This document shows positions 37,408-48,553 of a stretch of 64,000 nucleotides of DNA, in pieces. The notes under the pieces were generated by a model. That model was given only the letters and a program-made list of their open reading frames with translations. It searched no databases and had not been told where the DNA came from. The position numbers and the translations under genes were made by a program. Origin of the DNA: Mucilaginibacter tolerans (GTDB lineage: Bacteria > Bacteroidota > Bacteroidia > Sphingobacteriales > Sphingobacteriaceae); contig NZ_JAUMKB010000004.1 in assembly GCF_030519375.1 (NCBI RefSeq), positions 62,001 through 126,000 of the forward strand. Direction: 5' to 3'. How positions within the stretch are numbered: the stretch's first letter is position 1; each line of letters opens with the position of its first letter.

Positions 37408-39678
37408 CTAAAAGGGATATCCTATGGCCAGATTGAATACTCCGTATTGCGCTTTAAACTTATAAGGCTGTCCCGGAGGGAACGGATAACGTACCGGGAA
37501 CCCCAGATCAGTACGAAGGATAAGAACAGTTAAGTCAAAGCGTAAACCGAAGCCCCAGTCCACAGCCATTTGATTGATGAAATCTTTACCAAAGGCTGCC
37601 CCCGGTAACCCCGCATGCGGTCTTAAGTTCCATATATTTCCCGCATCCATAAAAAGCGCGCCGTATACGATACTAAATAATTTCGGCCGGTATTCCACAT
37701 TGGCTTCAATTTTTATATCGCCCGATTCATCCGGAAGGAAACCATTGGCGCTCGTAATTGTCTCTGCCGGTGTGTAAGTGCCTGGCCCGATTGATCTAGC
37801 CCTGAATCCACGCAGGCTATTGGTGCCACCTATGAAAAATTGCTGGCTGTACGGCAGAATAGTAGAATTGCCATATGGTAAACCAAGACCTACGATCAAT
37901 CTGGTAGCGATACTGCTATTGGGGGTTAGTTTATGATAAAAATGGAATTCATTCTCAATCTTTACATATTGGTTAAATGGAACGCCAAACAACTTGCGCA
38001 CCTTTCCGGCTAATGTGTCTGCACCTGTTAACAAACCATAAATGTTGCCTGAAAGGGAAATTCTTCCATTATAAAAATAGGTATTGGTGCGATTGGTTTG
38101 TGTGGTAGTTGTGTACGTATACCCATAACTTGGCCCGAAAGTAAATTGGTTATCTATTACATGTTTCAGTGTTGGGTTTTGCGTATGTTGTATACTATCT
38201 AAATATTGCTGTGTTATGTGAGCTGCATCTACCCGGGTCACATTGATAAGATTCAGATCATGGGTAACAAAGGTGTTCTGCTTCCATTCATAGCCCCATG
38301 ATCCGGTGTATGAATTCAAAAGATAAAGCTTACTGCGATTAACAAGTGTATATCCTAAGGTCAAGTTGGTATGTGGAATGTAGGCGTTGTCAGCCTTTGG
38401 ATCGCGGAACGGCATGATAAAGCGCGGCCATGATACGGTAGTCTGAACGCCGGTTTGGTATACATTATAGCCGCTATTTTGTCCGGAGAACTGAACGTCT
38501 GAACTGCCGAATAGGGTAACAGTCAGGGCTTCGGCTCCTTTAAAGGCATTACGGTTTTTCCAGTTTATATTGATCTGTGTACCTGTGTAATTCGCAGATG
38601 TAGTTCGCCCTAATAAGTCAAGTTGCAGGGATTTCTTCGGGTACGGCGTCAAAAAGTAGTAAATATTTAACTTCGATGAGTCAGCAGAAACATCTTCAAA
38701 CCGGTTTTTTACAAATTTAAAAGGCCCCAGGTTAATCATCCTGTTCAATGACTTATTGTGATCAGTACGGTTATAAACCTGTCCTGGCTGTAACAATACA
38801 GAGTTTTTAAATACGAATGGCCGTACTGTATTTTTTGTGTCGATCACATTATACCAGCGATATTTTACTGCCGAATCGAGTTTAAGAGCAGTATCCCTTA
38901 ATGTATAATGCGGGTACACATAAATATTGCCAATCTTATATATCCTGCGCGCCTCGTCGGCGGTTTCGTCTTTTACTTTTACATAAATATCTACCTGGTG
39001 GCCTTTTACGGTACTATCCACGCGCATAATCAGGTCTTCAGGTGCGAAATAATAAAAACCTTCCTCCTTTAACCTTGCATCAATACGTAAGCGCTCATTC
39101 TTTATCACATCCAGGTTATAGTTATTGCCAACAACGAATAAGGTTTGCTTTACAGTCCCGGCAACTGCCGTATCTACATCGCTTTTCCCTGTTGGGAAAT
39201 ATACCGAACGGATGGTATAATTTGGACCAGGTTCTACAGTATATATTGCCTTGGCGATTTTCTTCTTGCTGATGGTGTCGCCGCTTACCTGCGCCTGGAA
39301 ATAACTTTCATTTTGCAGTCTGCTTTGTAATACCTGGCTGTTCTTGTCCACGTCAACCTCGCTGATCAATACTGGTGGCTGACCGAATTTGGTATTGAGC
39401 CAATGCCTGAATCCTTTCCTTTTGTTGGTTTTGGTCTTATCGTATATCCATAGTTTTACCCGCATCCCCAATATTTTTGAATTTGGATGAGGACGCAGCA
39501 GATCAGTTAGTTCTTCGCTCATTCCCTTTGCGTCTTTTGCAGTTACATTCCCCGCAGTGTCGGCAAATTTTACAGTGCCGCCATCATAGAGTTTCTGATT
39601 TGGCCCGAGATATTTGGTAGTGCTGCAGGCAGTCAGTACAAGCGAAAGAATGAAAATATATCGTAGTCTTGGATTCAT
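37408..39678 (-). CDS. tamL: TamL: lipoprotein-type TamA/BamA outer-membrane barrel
   Basis: The 756-residue protein has a signal peptide with lipobox SLVLTACS (Cys18), followed by POTRA-like modules (about residues 30-330) and an Omp85 barrel. The barrel shows QQFFIGGTNSLRGFRARSIG, the conserved (V/I)RG(F/Y) loop-6 motif, ALFMDAGNIWN and a C-terminal aromatic-rich strand ending in YPF. In Bacteroidota the lipidated variant is named TamL and pairs with TamB. It would help assemble or transport components across the outer membrane. It starts 7 bp after tamB. Confidence 0.9.
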   Translation of the reverse strand: MNPRLRYIFILSLVLTACSTTKYLGPNQKLYDGGTVKFADTAGNVTAKDAKGMSEELTDLLRPHPNSKILGMRVKLWIYDKTKTNKRKGFRHWLNTKFGQPPVLISEVDVDKNSQVLQSRLQNESYFQAQVSGDTISKKKIAKAIYTVEPGPNYTIRSVYFPTGKSDVDTAVAGTVKQTLFVVGNNYNLDVIKNERLRIDARLKEEGFYYFAPEDLIMRVDSTVKGHQVDIYVKVKDETADEARRIYKIGNIYVYPHYTLRDTALKLDSAVKYRWYNVIDTKNTVRPFVFKNSVLLQPGQVYNRTDHNKSLNRMINLGPFKFVKNRFEDVSADSSKLNIYYFLTPYPKKSLQLDLLGRTTSANYTGTQININWKNRNAFKGAEALTVTLFGSSDVQFSGQNSGYNVYQTGVQTTVSWPRFIMPFRDPKADNAYIPHTNLTLGYTLVNRSKLYLLNSYTGSWGYEWKQNTFVTHDLNLINVTRVDAAHITQQYLDSIQHTQNPTLKHVIDNQFTFGPSYGYTYTTTTQTNRTNTYFYNGRISLSGNIYGLLTGADTLAGKVRKLFGVPFNQYVKIENEFHFYHKLTPNSSIATRLIVGLGLPYGNSTILPYSQQFFIGGTNSLRGFRARSIGPGTYTPAETITSANGFLPDESGDIKIEANVEYRPKLFSIVYGALFMDAGNIWNLRPHAGLPGAAFGKDFINQMAVDWGFGLRFDLTVLILRTDLGFPVRYPFPPGQPYKFKAQYGVFNLAIGYPF

Positions 39679-39685
39679 GGGGTAA

Positions 39686-42600
39686 TTAGTTGGCTGCTTG
39701 CTGCTGGGTATTTTTAGCTTCCTGGTCTTTTTCTTTTTGATCTTGCTTGTATTTACGTTCCAATTCCTTGTCCTTAGGCGTTTTTCTTCTGAATATCTGG
39801 CTAAAGCGGTTGTAATCGACGGTTAACGTAAAGCCTACACCGGTTTCAATGATCTCGCCCTCAATCACCACAAATTGGTCGCGGCGATAGGCGCGTAGTT
39901 GATAGCGGCCATCTTTACTCAGTTTATAATTCACGGAAACATTTCCCGCTATATCAGTGGTTTTTTGCCCGGGTTGATTCTGACCCTCAAGATTGAAATT
40001 GTTCCCCACACTCACAGTAAGCCGGTCATTTAGAAACCGCTTGGATAGCCCTACATTCAGGTCCGTTCGGTTTTGGGCTGTACCGGAGGAGTAGTCTTCG
40101 CCAGATGTTAATCCGAAGTTTAAATCAACACCTGCTATCAGGTTACCTGCCAGCCGGTTCAGTTGATCTGACAACAAGCTGCTCACGCTATTGCGTACCA
40201 AACCCTCAACACCGGCATTGCCCCCCTGGCTTTGCAGTGGATTATCGCCAATAAAGTGACCTAACACTAAGACTCCTAACACTTGCTTATTCAACTCATT
40301 TGGATCTTGCCTGATCTGCGCAAGCCGGGAATCAACCGTGTTAATTACATCCTGGGATACAGTGTAGCTGCTGTCTGGTAACACGATATCAAAACTGATA
40401 TCTGGTTTCATTAGATCATTCTGCAGTGTCAGGTTTACGTTGAACGGTAGCTTTTGCTTATACATGGTTTGATTTTCCGTACCCGTCAATTGGTCGCTTA
40501 CCAGGTCGATAGGAGGTACATCGGCCACATAAGTGGCTGTCAGGTTGATACTGGCGCTGGTAGGATCGCCGGTCCAGGTTATACTGCTCCCTTTTTTGAA
40601 AATGAATTTACGGTTGACTGAGGCGTAGGAAAGATTGTATGATCCTTGCTCTACAGTATAGGTTCCTGTTAAATTCGTCTTCCCGCTAGGGTCTATCCCT
40701 CCATTCAGTTGTGCTTCACCTTTAATATGGACAATGTCACCATTGTTCTGATCGACCACAATATTAAAAACGGCATTTCGGTTCACTCTGATGGTGGCGT
40801 TTACATCCATGCCCTTGAGTTTGCTTTTCTTCAAAGAATCAAGCTGCCGGGCCAGCATAATAGAATCCGACTTAGGGGCATTAGGGTCAATAAATTCTAC
40901 CACCCCTTTCCGGTCTTCTATACTTGGGTCACTCGATGGAAGAACGATGGTTAGGTTGGTTTTGTCATTCACTGTAAGGTCTGCTGCCACAACCGGTGAA
41001 TTCATATCGCCTCTTATTTTGATGTCGCTATTCAAATATAGTTTTCCATAGTACAGCTGGTTGTCTTCCCGTGTTGAGTTGATCACCCTGAAATTATCGC
41101 TGTGGATATTAACCCCGAATTTGTAGTCGGCATAATTAGAGGTGTAAACCGTTCCGGATACTATTGCTTTATTGCCGGTTGAATCAACTAGGGTAAAATC
41201 ATTAAATCGTATGCCGTCATTATTAAAAGTGATGCTTTCGCGTGGCATGGTAAAGTAAGAATTCAGCATAGATACATTGAACCCAACTTTGTTAAAATTT
41301 ACGTCACCGCGTATGGTCGGCGCTGCTGTGGTACCTGTTATCTTCAGCTCACCGGTAATGTCGCCACTTGCTTCTTTGATGCTACCGAAGCTAAAGCCTT
41401 CAATACTTTTCATATTCAGTTTCACAATGTTCAGGTCAAGATCAAAACGGCTTTGAAGAGCGGTATAATACAATCCCTTCAAATCAACCTGGTTGCCTTG
41501 GCCTGTAATACCTACGTCTGCGGCAAAAGTATTTTCTGTTTGATTATTTATTTTGATGGCAATATTGCCGACGGTATCTCCCTTAAAGTTAAAGTCGCTA
41601 ATATTCATAGCTGTTGTAAATACTAGCGATTTCTGGAAATTGCTGATGGTAGCATCTCCGTTGATGACGCCGCCAACTTGTAATGAATCCTGTTGAGCTA
41701 TACGAGTTAAAGTCTCGATGTGGAAATTTTTAAAATCGACTTTAACAGGGGCATTCATTTGTTGAGCAGTGCTATTAATACTTAGTATCTGATTGTTGTT
41801 AGTAATGGTGAAATCTTTGGCAAATATGCCCTTGTCACCAAATTGCAGAGCGTTGTCTGTGCTTACAGCCCATTGCTTATAATCGAGCAGGAGGCCGTTT
41901 TGCAGGAAACTGAATTGATATTCGTTAGGTAATAAGCTGAATATGCCTGCAATCCGGTAGCGTTCTTTTTTTGCAGCATCCCGAACCTGTAAATTGACGT
42001 CCAGTTTATCGTCCTCAGCCTTGCCTGTTATGCTGGTATAAAGCAGGTTGATAGAAGATGACGCCCTGATCTGATCGGCTGTCAAACTGTAGTCCATTTC
42101 GTCCCGGTCGGTTTTTATAGCCAGTTTTACATTACTTATCTCATTACCGGCATAAATCACTTTTGGCATATTACCATTCACAACAAGGTCACCGGTTTGA
42201 CTGTTGAACCACCCATTAACTGTTATAGGATCCATCTGTTTTAGGTCCGGGGCAAAATCAGTTACCAGCGGCGTCTTTACAAAGCGGGCATCGAATTTAA
42301 ATTGCTGCGGCGTATATTTTGGTTTGGCAATGGCTGTTTTAGAGGCAATCGAGCGATTAAAATATTGGTTGAACACATCTTGGATGGCTGCGCCAATTTC
42401 AGTCAGCTTGTACTTCCCTACCATATGGGCATAAAGCATTGGCGTTTTCAGGCGTAGGCTGCTGCTATCAGCATTGGATGTCGATACCAGGCTTACTGTA
42501 TCAATTTTGATCCGTTTGCCGGATGTAAACATTACTATGTCGGTCGCCTTGATATTGGCATTTAAATAATCTGGATCGGCGGTGGGCACATTCGCTTCAA

Positions 42601-44779
42601 TCTTGCCATGAAACCGGGTTTCGTTGGTTGCCAGGTTCAGGTTTTTCAGGTTAATACTATCCACTTCCAGTGTTGCGTTAACTGACGGATATTTCTTATT
42701 CAAGTTAGCTTTAGCATTCAGGCTGAAATTGATATTCGGATCCTTCATCCGGGCAATGGCCGTATAGCTGCCGTTTACAGCGGTGCCTTTAAGAGCGATG
42801 TTTTTATAGGTATATCCTTTAATGTAGGCACTGGCAATGTCGCCATTAAATTGCAGGCTAGCTGTTTTTGGATCGATGCCTGTGCCAGATATCTCAGTTG
42901 ATAACGTAAAGCTGCCCAGTTGCTGAGGCTGTTTGGTTAAAGCGCCCACATTTAGCTGATTTAAATTGACATGCGCTGAATAAGTAGCTTTCTTTTTATT
43001 GGTGCCATTTTTCATTTGTGCATCCACATCAGCGCTGCCCAGGCTCGATTTTAAAGCCAGTTTGGTATTGAAGTTAGCCATGCTGCCTTTGAAGTTCCCT
43101 TTCAGATTGAAGTTCTCGGGAACAGTAACGTTCGAGGGTATCATTTGTGCAGGAACAACTTTAGCCAAATCAGAGCGGCTTGTATTAAAGTCATTTATCG
43201 TTACATCAAAATAAGCCTTGCTTATGTCAGGTAACCCCTTCATTTTAGCAGATGCTTTGATGTGAGTATTACTTAGGCCTGTGATTTCTAGAGACGGAAT
43301 ACTTAAGTCGTTCACTCGACCCCTCACCCGGCCATTGATCTTGAATACCCCATTCGGTGAGTGCTTGAATGGCTCCATAGTTGCCATGGTAGGCATAACA
43401 AGCAGTACATCTTTTAATCCCAGGCGACTGCCATCCAGGTCAGCATTAATATTGATCTTTCCTAAATCCCTGTTGATATTAGCTAAAGAAGGATAGCCAA
43501 CAGCTATCTTTCTTTGTAAAATAGTTTGCGGTGTTTCCAGGTATAGATCGTTTAGGTAAGATTTATGCTCGCCATAGAAGAAAGCGGTATGGAATTTCTT
43601 GATCGCCAAGCCGCTCTTTTCGATAAAGGTCAGGTTGTTGATCTTTCCCGAAGAGCTGTCAGCTGTGTAAGATAGATTTTCCAATTCTGCATTCAGGTCG
43701 CGTATGTTCATGTGAGCGTAATCTAATCCGTTTTTTAACGGAGCCTGCGCATTGTTATCAAACTGGATGTGATCATTTTTAAAGCGGAGTTTCCGCAACA
43801 CAGCTGACCATGGTTTGCCGCCTTGGGGTTTAGCCACCAGTGTATCCAGTTTTTTTACCGTTTTGACGATTGCTTTTTTAACTGTTTGTGGTTTGGCAAA
43901 AGTGAGCGAGGCGTGGGTATTATCCAGTGAGATATTATTGATATCTACCACCTGGCTTTTCAGATCGAGCTTGTTCATCTCGAGCAAAAACTTTCCGAGA
44001 TTTACATTGGCCGCCATTTCATTGGTGCGGTAATCAACCTTGATGCGGGACAGATCAATTATACCCAGATTAAGGGTCATATTGATAGGTCGTGTCGCCG
44101 TATCAATTGTTGCTGCCTTTTGAATAGACGAACCCGCCGGTGTCTGAATAATTTTCGCATCGATGTCTGATACAGTGATCTTCGGAATCGAAAACTTCAT
44201 TTTATCCATATCAAAATCCTTGATCCGCGTATCAAAATGGCCTAATATGAATTTGACATTATTGCCATTCGTCAGGTCGTTATAGCCTATATTGATCTTG
44301 TTCAGGACTATCTTATCCAGCGAGACCTTCATGGATGAAGTATCCTTCGGATTAGCTGGTTTAGATGGCCCACTGTTAAAGGCTTTGATGATATAATCGA
44401 AGTTGAAAACGCTGTCCTTACTGCGATATACATTGGCGGTGATGCCCTTCAGGTTGATTTCGTTTACTGTCAATTTGTGATGAAGCAGATCAAGCAGGCT
44501 TACATCCAGTTTTAGCTGATCCCCGGCTACAAGGGTGTCGCGTCTCTGGTCTTCCATGTAAACGCCGTCGATAACTATCAGCTTTGGAAGGCCTAAACTT
44601 ATATGGCCGATCTTAACTTTGGTGTGAATCTTATTCTGGACGTAATTGACCGCTTTGTCCTTAATGAAATTCTGAATCCCAGGTATCTGAATTAAAATTA
44701 TAATAACCAGTACCAGGAACAGAACGCTGCCAATAATCCAAAGGGCAGTCTTTAAGGCTATGCGGCCAAATCTTTTCAA
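39686..44779 (-). CDS. tamB: Translocation/assembly module TamB
   Basis: The 1697-residue protein has one N-terminal membrane helix (LWIIGSVLFLVLVIIILI, about residues 15-32), then a very long repetitive beta-rich region typical of AsmA-like/bridge-like lipid-transfer proteins. The C-terminal third is the TamB (DUF490) domain: GEAQLNGGIDPSGKTNLTG, VEQGSYNLSYASVNRKFIF and LTVSVGNNFNLEG near the end. It spans the periplasm and works with TamL; a role in phospholipid or surface-protein transport is known for relatives. It ends in a Lys/Gln-rich tail. Confidence 0.93.
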   Translation of the reverse strand: MKRFGRIALKTALWIIGSVLFLVLVIIILIQIPGIQNFIKDKAVNYVQNKIHTKVKIGHISLGLPKLIVIDGVYMEDQRRDTLVAGDQLKLDVSLLDLLHHKLTVNEINLKGITANVYRSKDSVFNFDYIIKAFNSGPSKPANPKDTSSMKVSLDKIVLNKINIGYNDLTNGNNVKFILGHFDTRIKDFDMDKMKFSIPKITVSDIDAKIIQTPAGSSIQKAATIDTATRPINMTLNLGIIDLSRIKVDYRTNEMAANVNLGKFLLEMNKLDLKSQVVDINNISLDNTHASLTFAKPQTVKKAIVKTVKKLDTLVAKPQGGKPWSAVLRKLRFKNDHIQFDNNAQAPLKNGLDYAHMNIRDLNAELENLSYTADSSSGKINNLTFIEKSGLAIKKFHTAFFYGEHKSYLNDLYLETPQTILQRKIAVGYPSLANINRDLGKININADLDGSRLGLKDVLLVMPTMATMEPFKHSPNGVFKINGRVRGRVNDLSIPSLEITGLSNTHIKASAKMKGLPDISKAYFDVTINDFNTSRSDLAKVVPAQMIPSNVTVPENFNLKGNFKGSMANFNTKLALKSSLGSADVDAQMKNGTNKKKATYSAHVNLNQLNVGALTKQPQQLGSFTLSTEISGTGIDPKTASLQFNGDIASAYIKGYTYKNIALKGTAVNGSYTAIARMKDPNINFSLNAKANLNKKYPSVNATLEVDSINLKNLNLATNETRFHGKIEANVPTADPDYLNANIKATDIVMFTSGKRIKIDTVSLVSTSNADSSSLRLKTPMLYAHMVGKYKLTEIGAAIQDVFNQYFNRSIASKTAIAKPKYTPQQFKFDARFVKTPLVTDFAPDLKQMDPITVNGWFNSQTGDLVVNGNMPKVIYAGNEISNVKLAIKTDRDEMDYSLTADQIRASSSINLLYTSITGKAEDDKLDVNLQVRDAAKKERYRIAGIFSLLPNEYQFSFLQNGLLLDYKQWAVSTDNALQFGDKGIFAKDFTITNNNQILSINSTAQQMNAPVKVDFKNFHIETLTRIAQQDSLQVGGVINGDATISNFQKSLVFTTAMNISDFNFKGDTVGNIAIKINNQTENTFAADVGITGQGNQVDLKGLYYTALQSRFDLDLNIVKLNMKSIEGFSFGSIKEASGDITGELKITGTTAAPTIRGDVNFNKVGFNVSMLNSYFTMPRESITFNNDGIRFNDFTLVDSTGNKAIVSGTVYTSNYADYKFGVNIHSDNFRVINSTREDNQLYYGKLYLNSDIKIRGDMNSPVVAADLTVNDKTNLTIVLPSSDPSIEDRKGVVEFIDPNAPKSDSIMLARQLDSLKKSKLKGMDVNATIRVNRNAVFNIVVDQNNGDIVHIKGEAQLNGGIDPSGKTNLTGTYTVEQGSYNLSYASVNRKFIFKKGSSITWTGDPTSASINLTATYVADVPPIDLVSDQLTGTENQTMYKQKLPFNVNLTLQNDLMKPDISFDIVLPDSSYTVSQDVINTVDSRLAQIRQDPNELNKQVLGVLVLGHFIGDNPLQSQGGNAGVEGLVRNSVSSLLSDQLNRLAGNLIAGVDLNFGLTSGEDYSSGTAQNRTDLNVGLSKRFLNDRLTVSVGNNFNLEGQNQPGQKTTDIAGNVSVNYKLSKDGRYQLRAYRRDQFVVIEGEIIETGVGFTLTVDYNRFSQIFRRKTPKDKELERKYKQDQKEKDQEAKNTQQQAAN

Positions 44780-44929
44780 GGGTATATGTTTTTCAATGGT
44801 TATTTTATAACTATCATGCTGTCAAATAGTTTGCTTTTGAACTCAATTTACTGAATTTAGTTCGCATTTTCAGTTTTCAACATATGGGGGTTTTTTAAAC
44901 AGTAATTAACCATGAACGGCGTTTTTTTA

Positions 44930-44937
44930 TAGATTTG
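44930..44937 (+). promoter_or_regulatory. Candidate dnaE promoter -7 box
   Basis: TAGATTTG matches TAnnTTTG exactly, 31 bp upstream of the dnaE ATG. No clear TTTG lies at -33. The 189-bp spacer also contains the divergent tamB promoter, which I could not place. Confidence 0.5.
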
Positions 44938-44968
44938 TATTCCCCGGGAAAGTTGATCCAGATTAGTT

Positions 44969-47900
44969 ATGCCAGATTTTTCACACTTACACGTACATAC
45001 TCAATTCTCATTATTAGACGGTGCTGCCGACATCTCCAAGCTGTACAAAAAAGCCGCTGCCGATGGTATGAAGGCTTTGGCCATAACCGATCATGGGAAT
45101 ATGTTCGGCGTGTTCAAGTTTGTGGCTGAGGCCAGTAAACATAATGTAAAGCCTATTGTAGGTTGCGAGTTTTATGTGGTAGCCGATCGGCATATAAAAC
45201 AGTTTACGAAGGAGAAAAAAGACGTTCGATGCCATCAGCTACTTTTGGCAAAGAACGCCGAAGGCTACCGTAACCTGGTAAAGTTATGTTCGCTGGGTTA
45301 CATGGAGGGGCTTTACAGCAAATGGCCCCGTATCGATAAAGAGCTTATTGTAAAATATCATAAGGGATTAATCGCCACTACCTGCTGTATCGGTGCTTCG
45401 GTTCCGCAAGCGATATTAAGGGAAGGTGAGCAGAGGGCCGAAGAGGAATTTAAATGGTGGCTCGATCTTTTTGGTGAAGATTATTATATCGAATTACAGC
45501 GCCACGATATTCCTGAGCAGAATATTGTAAATGAAGTTCTGCTAAAATTTGCTAAGAAACATAATGTAAAAGTGATCTGCTCTAATGACTCGCACTATGT
45601 GGATCAGCAGGATGCCAACGCGCACGATATTTTGCTTTGTGTGAATACCGGCGATATGCAAAGTACGCCGATAGCAACGGATGAGGAAGGCGGTAAAGGT
45701 TATCGCTTTGGCTTCCCGAACGATCAATTCTACTTTAAAACACAGGCCGAGATGGGTAGACTGTTTCACGATCTGCCTGAATCATTGGATAACACCAACG
45801 AAATCGTCGATAAGGTAGAAGTGCTGAAACTGAAGCGTGATATCATGCTTCCCAACTTCGTTATCCCTGAAGAATTTAAGATACACAACACACCCGATGC
45901 AGACACCCTGAACCAGTGGGAATACCTGAAGCACCTGACTTTTACGGGTGCGAAGGAACGTTATAAGGACATAAGTCCTGAGGTAGAAGAACGCCTGAAT
46001 TTTGAGTTATTCACCATCCGTACCATGGGTTTTGCAGGGTACTTCCTTATTGTAGCCGACTTTATTAAGGCTGGGCGCGATATGGGTGTGTTTATTGGAC
46101 CGGGGCGTGGTTCGGCAGCGGGATCAGTGGTGGCTTATTGTATAGGCATTACCAATATCGACCCGATCAAATATAATTTGCTATTCGAAAGGTTCCTGAA
46201 CCCCGACCGAAAGTCGATGCCCGATATTGATACGGACTTTGATGACTCGGGCCGTCAGAAAGTGATCGACTATGTGGTTGATAAATATGGCAAGAATCAG
46301 GTAGCGCAGATCATTACCTACGGCTCCATGGCCGCCCGTACCAGTATACAGGACGTCGGCCGTGTGCTGGACATGCCGCTATCCGAAGTGAGCGCATTGA
46401 AAAAGCTGGTGCCAGAAACTTTGGGTATCACCCTGCGCCAGGCCATCGATCAGGTGCCCGAATTACAGGATATTTATAAAGACCCCGGACTAAAAGGCAC
46501 CGTACTTCGCGAGGCGGAAAAGTTGGAAGGGTCGGTACGCAATACGGGCGTCCACGCCGCGGGTATCATCATTGCCCCTGACGATTTGACTAATATCGTT
46601 CCAGTTGCCACAGCAAAAGACTCCGATCTGTTGGTAACTCAGTTCGATGGCCGTGTGATTGAGGATGCAGGCGTAATCAAGATGGACTTTTTGGGTCTGA
46701 AGACTTTGACCATCATTAAGGATGCACTTCGATTGATCAAACAAAACCACGGCGTCGAGATCGATATAGATTATATTCCGCTGGATGATGCAGAAACTTT
46801 TGCACTTTATCAGCGCGGAGATACCAACGGTACGTTCCAGTTTGAAAGTGACGGTATGCAAATGTACCTGCGCGATCTGAAGCCGGATAAGTTTGAGGAT
46901 TTGATTGCCATGAACGCCTTATACCGTCCGGGGCCGATAGAGTATATTCCAAACTTCATCAGTCGTAAGCATGGCCGCGAACCTATCACATTCGACTTGG
47001 ATGATATGGAAGAGTACCTGGGCGAAACCTATGGTATTACTGTGTACCAGGAACAGGTGATGCTTTTATCGCAAAAGCTGGCGGGCTTTAGTAAAGGTGA
47101 TGCTGACGTATTGCGTAAAGCGATGGGTAAGAAGCAGATAGAGGTATTGAATAAGATGGAGGCGCAGTTTATGGATGGGGCCATGGCCAAAGGTCACCCA
47201 AAAGATAAGCTAACTAAAATTTGGACCGACTGGAAGGCTTTCGCTCAATACGCATTCAATAAATCGCACTCTACCTGTTATGCGTTTGTTGCCTATCAAA
47301 CCGCTTTCCTGAAGGCGCACTACCCGGCAGAATACATGGCAGCGGTATTGAATAACCAGAACTCGATAGAAAAAATTTCCTTCTTTATGGAAGAATGCCG
47401 CCGAATGGGGGTACCTGTGCTTGGCCCGGATATTAATGAATCGGACATGGCGTTCTCAGTCAATAAAAAAGGAGAGGTCCGTTTCGGATTAACTGGCGTT
47501 AAGGGGGTAGGTGAAAAAGCTATAGAGAGTATCATAGAAGAACGTGAAAAAAATGGGCCATATCAATCTGTGTATGATTTTGCAAGGCGGTCAAATGCGC
47601 GTTCTGTGAATAAAAAATCATACGAAAACCTGGTTTACAGTGGCGCTTTTGATGAATTTAAATTGAACCGCGCCCAGTTCTTTGCCAAAACAGAAAATGG
47701 TGTCCTTACGGGTGTGGAGCGGTTGAGTAAATATGGCGTTGATTATCAGAATACCCAAAGCAGTTCGCAATCTTCACTTTTTGGAGGATCAGTGGCATCA
47801 TATATTCCTGAGCCACCCATGCCTGAGGCCGAAGAGTGGCCATTGATAGAAAAGCTGAAATATGAAAAGGATGTGATCGGCATTTATCTGACCGGGCACC

Positions 47901-48553
47901 CACTGGATAACTACAAGTTAGAATTACAGCGCTATTGCAACGCTACTGTATCCGACCTGAAGAATATGCAAAAAGCGCGCTCCGGCGAGGGTGGAGATGA
48001 AGTGAAGGCAGCCTTTAATGAGTTGCGCAAAAAAGGCGAACTGAGCATAGGTGGCCTGGTTTCTACAGTTCAGCATAAAATGACTAAGACGGGGAAGCCA
48101 TTTGGAACATTCGTGCTGGAAGATTACAATGACTCCTACGAGTTTGCCCTGTTTGGTGAGGATTATGTGAAATTCAGAAACCTGCTGGTTGATGGATACT
48201 TTCTGCACATCAAAGGTAATATTGAAGAAAAATTCAGGCAGAAAGATAACTGGGATCTGCGTATTGCAACCATGTCTTTATTAACCGAAATGCGCGACAA
48301 ACTAACCAAATCCGTAACCGTTTGTATAGATTTGAATTCGCTGAGCGACAGTTTGATGAGCAACCTGGAACAGATAGTTGAGGAAAATAATCAGAAATAC
48401 CCGGTAAAGAATTGTACGTTGCGATTCATGGTAAGAGATATGGAGGAGTCGTTGCTGATCGAGTTGCCAAGCAAAACTTTTAAGGTAAATCCAAGCGATG
48501 ATTTGATGGCTGAGATACAGAGTTTAACGCACGCCGAGCCGGTATTGAAGTAG
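44969..48553 (+). CDS. dnaE: DNA polymerase III subunit alpha
   Basis: The 1194-residue protein starts with the PHP domain (FSHLHVHTQFSLLDGA, residues 4-19). The polymerase core has GPGRGSAAGSVVAYC near residue 380, PDIDTDFDD with two catalytic Asp near residue 420, and IKMDFLGLKTL with the third near residue 572. YRPGPIEYIPNFI and FNKSHSTCYAFVAYQTAFL follow, and the C-terminus contains an OB-like domain (GGLVSTVQHKMTKTGKPF). It is the main replicative polymerase. The C-terminal tau-binding region appears short compared with E. coli DnaE. Confidence 0.96.
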   Translation: MPDFSHLHVHTQFSLLDGAADISKLYKKAAADGMKALAITDHGNMFGVFKFVAEASKHNVKPIVGCEFYVVADRHIKQFTKEKKDVRCHQLLLAKNAEGYRNLVKLCSLGYMEGLYSKWPRIDKELIVKYHKGLIATTCCIGASVPQAILREGEQRAEEEFKWWLDLFGEDYYIELQRHDIPEQNIVNEVLLKFAKKHNVKVICSNDSHYVDQQDANAHDILLCVNTGDMQSTPIATDEEGGKGYRFGFPNDQFYFKTQAEMGRLFHDLPESLDNTNEIVDKVEVLKLKRDIMLPNFVIPEEFKIHNTPDADTLNQWEYLKHLTFTGAKERYKDISPEVEERLNFELFTIRTMGFAGYFLIVADFIKAGRDMGVFIGPGRGSAAGSVVAYCIGITNIDPIKYNLLFERFLNPDRKSMPDIDTDFDDSGRQKVIDYVVDKYGKNQVAQIITYGSMAARTSIQDVGRVLDMPLSEVSALKKLVPETLGITLRQAIDQVPELQDIYKDPGLKGTVLREAEKLEGSVRNTGVHAAGIIIAPDDLTNIVPVATAKDSDLLVTQFDGRVIEDAGVIKMDFLGLKTLTIIKDALRLIKQNHGVEIDIDYIPLDDAETFALYQRGDTNGTFQFESDGMQMYLRDLKPDKFEDLIAMNALYRPGPIEYIPNFISRKHGREPITFDLDDMEEYLGETYGITVYQEQVMLLSQKLAGFSKGDADVLRKAMGKKQIEVLNKMEAQFMDGAMAKGHPKDKLTKIWTDWKAFAQYAFNKSHSTCYAFVAYQTAFLKAHYPAEYMAAVLNNQNSIEKISFFMEECRRMGVPVLGPDINESDMAFSVNKKGEVRFGLTGVKGVGEKAIESIIEEREKNGPYQSVYDFARRSNARSVNKKSYENLVYSGAFDEFKLNRAQFFAKTENGVLTGVERLSKYGVDYQNTQSSSQSSLFGGSVASYIPEPPMPEAEEWPLIEKLKYEKDVIGIYLTGHPLDNYKLELQRYCNATVSDLKNMQKARSGEGGDEVKAAFNELRKKGELSIGGLVSTVQHKMTKTGKPFGTFVLEDYNDSYEFALFGEDYVKFRNLLVDGYFLHIKGNIEEKFRQKDNWDLRIATMSLLTEMRDKLTKSVTVCIDLNSLSDSLMSNLEQIVEENNQKYPVKNCTLRFMVRDMEESLLIELPSKTFKVNPSDDLMAEIQSLTHAEPVLK

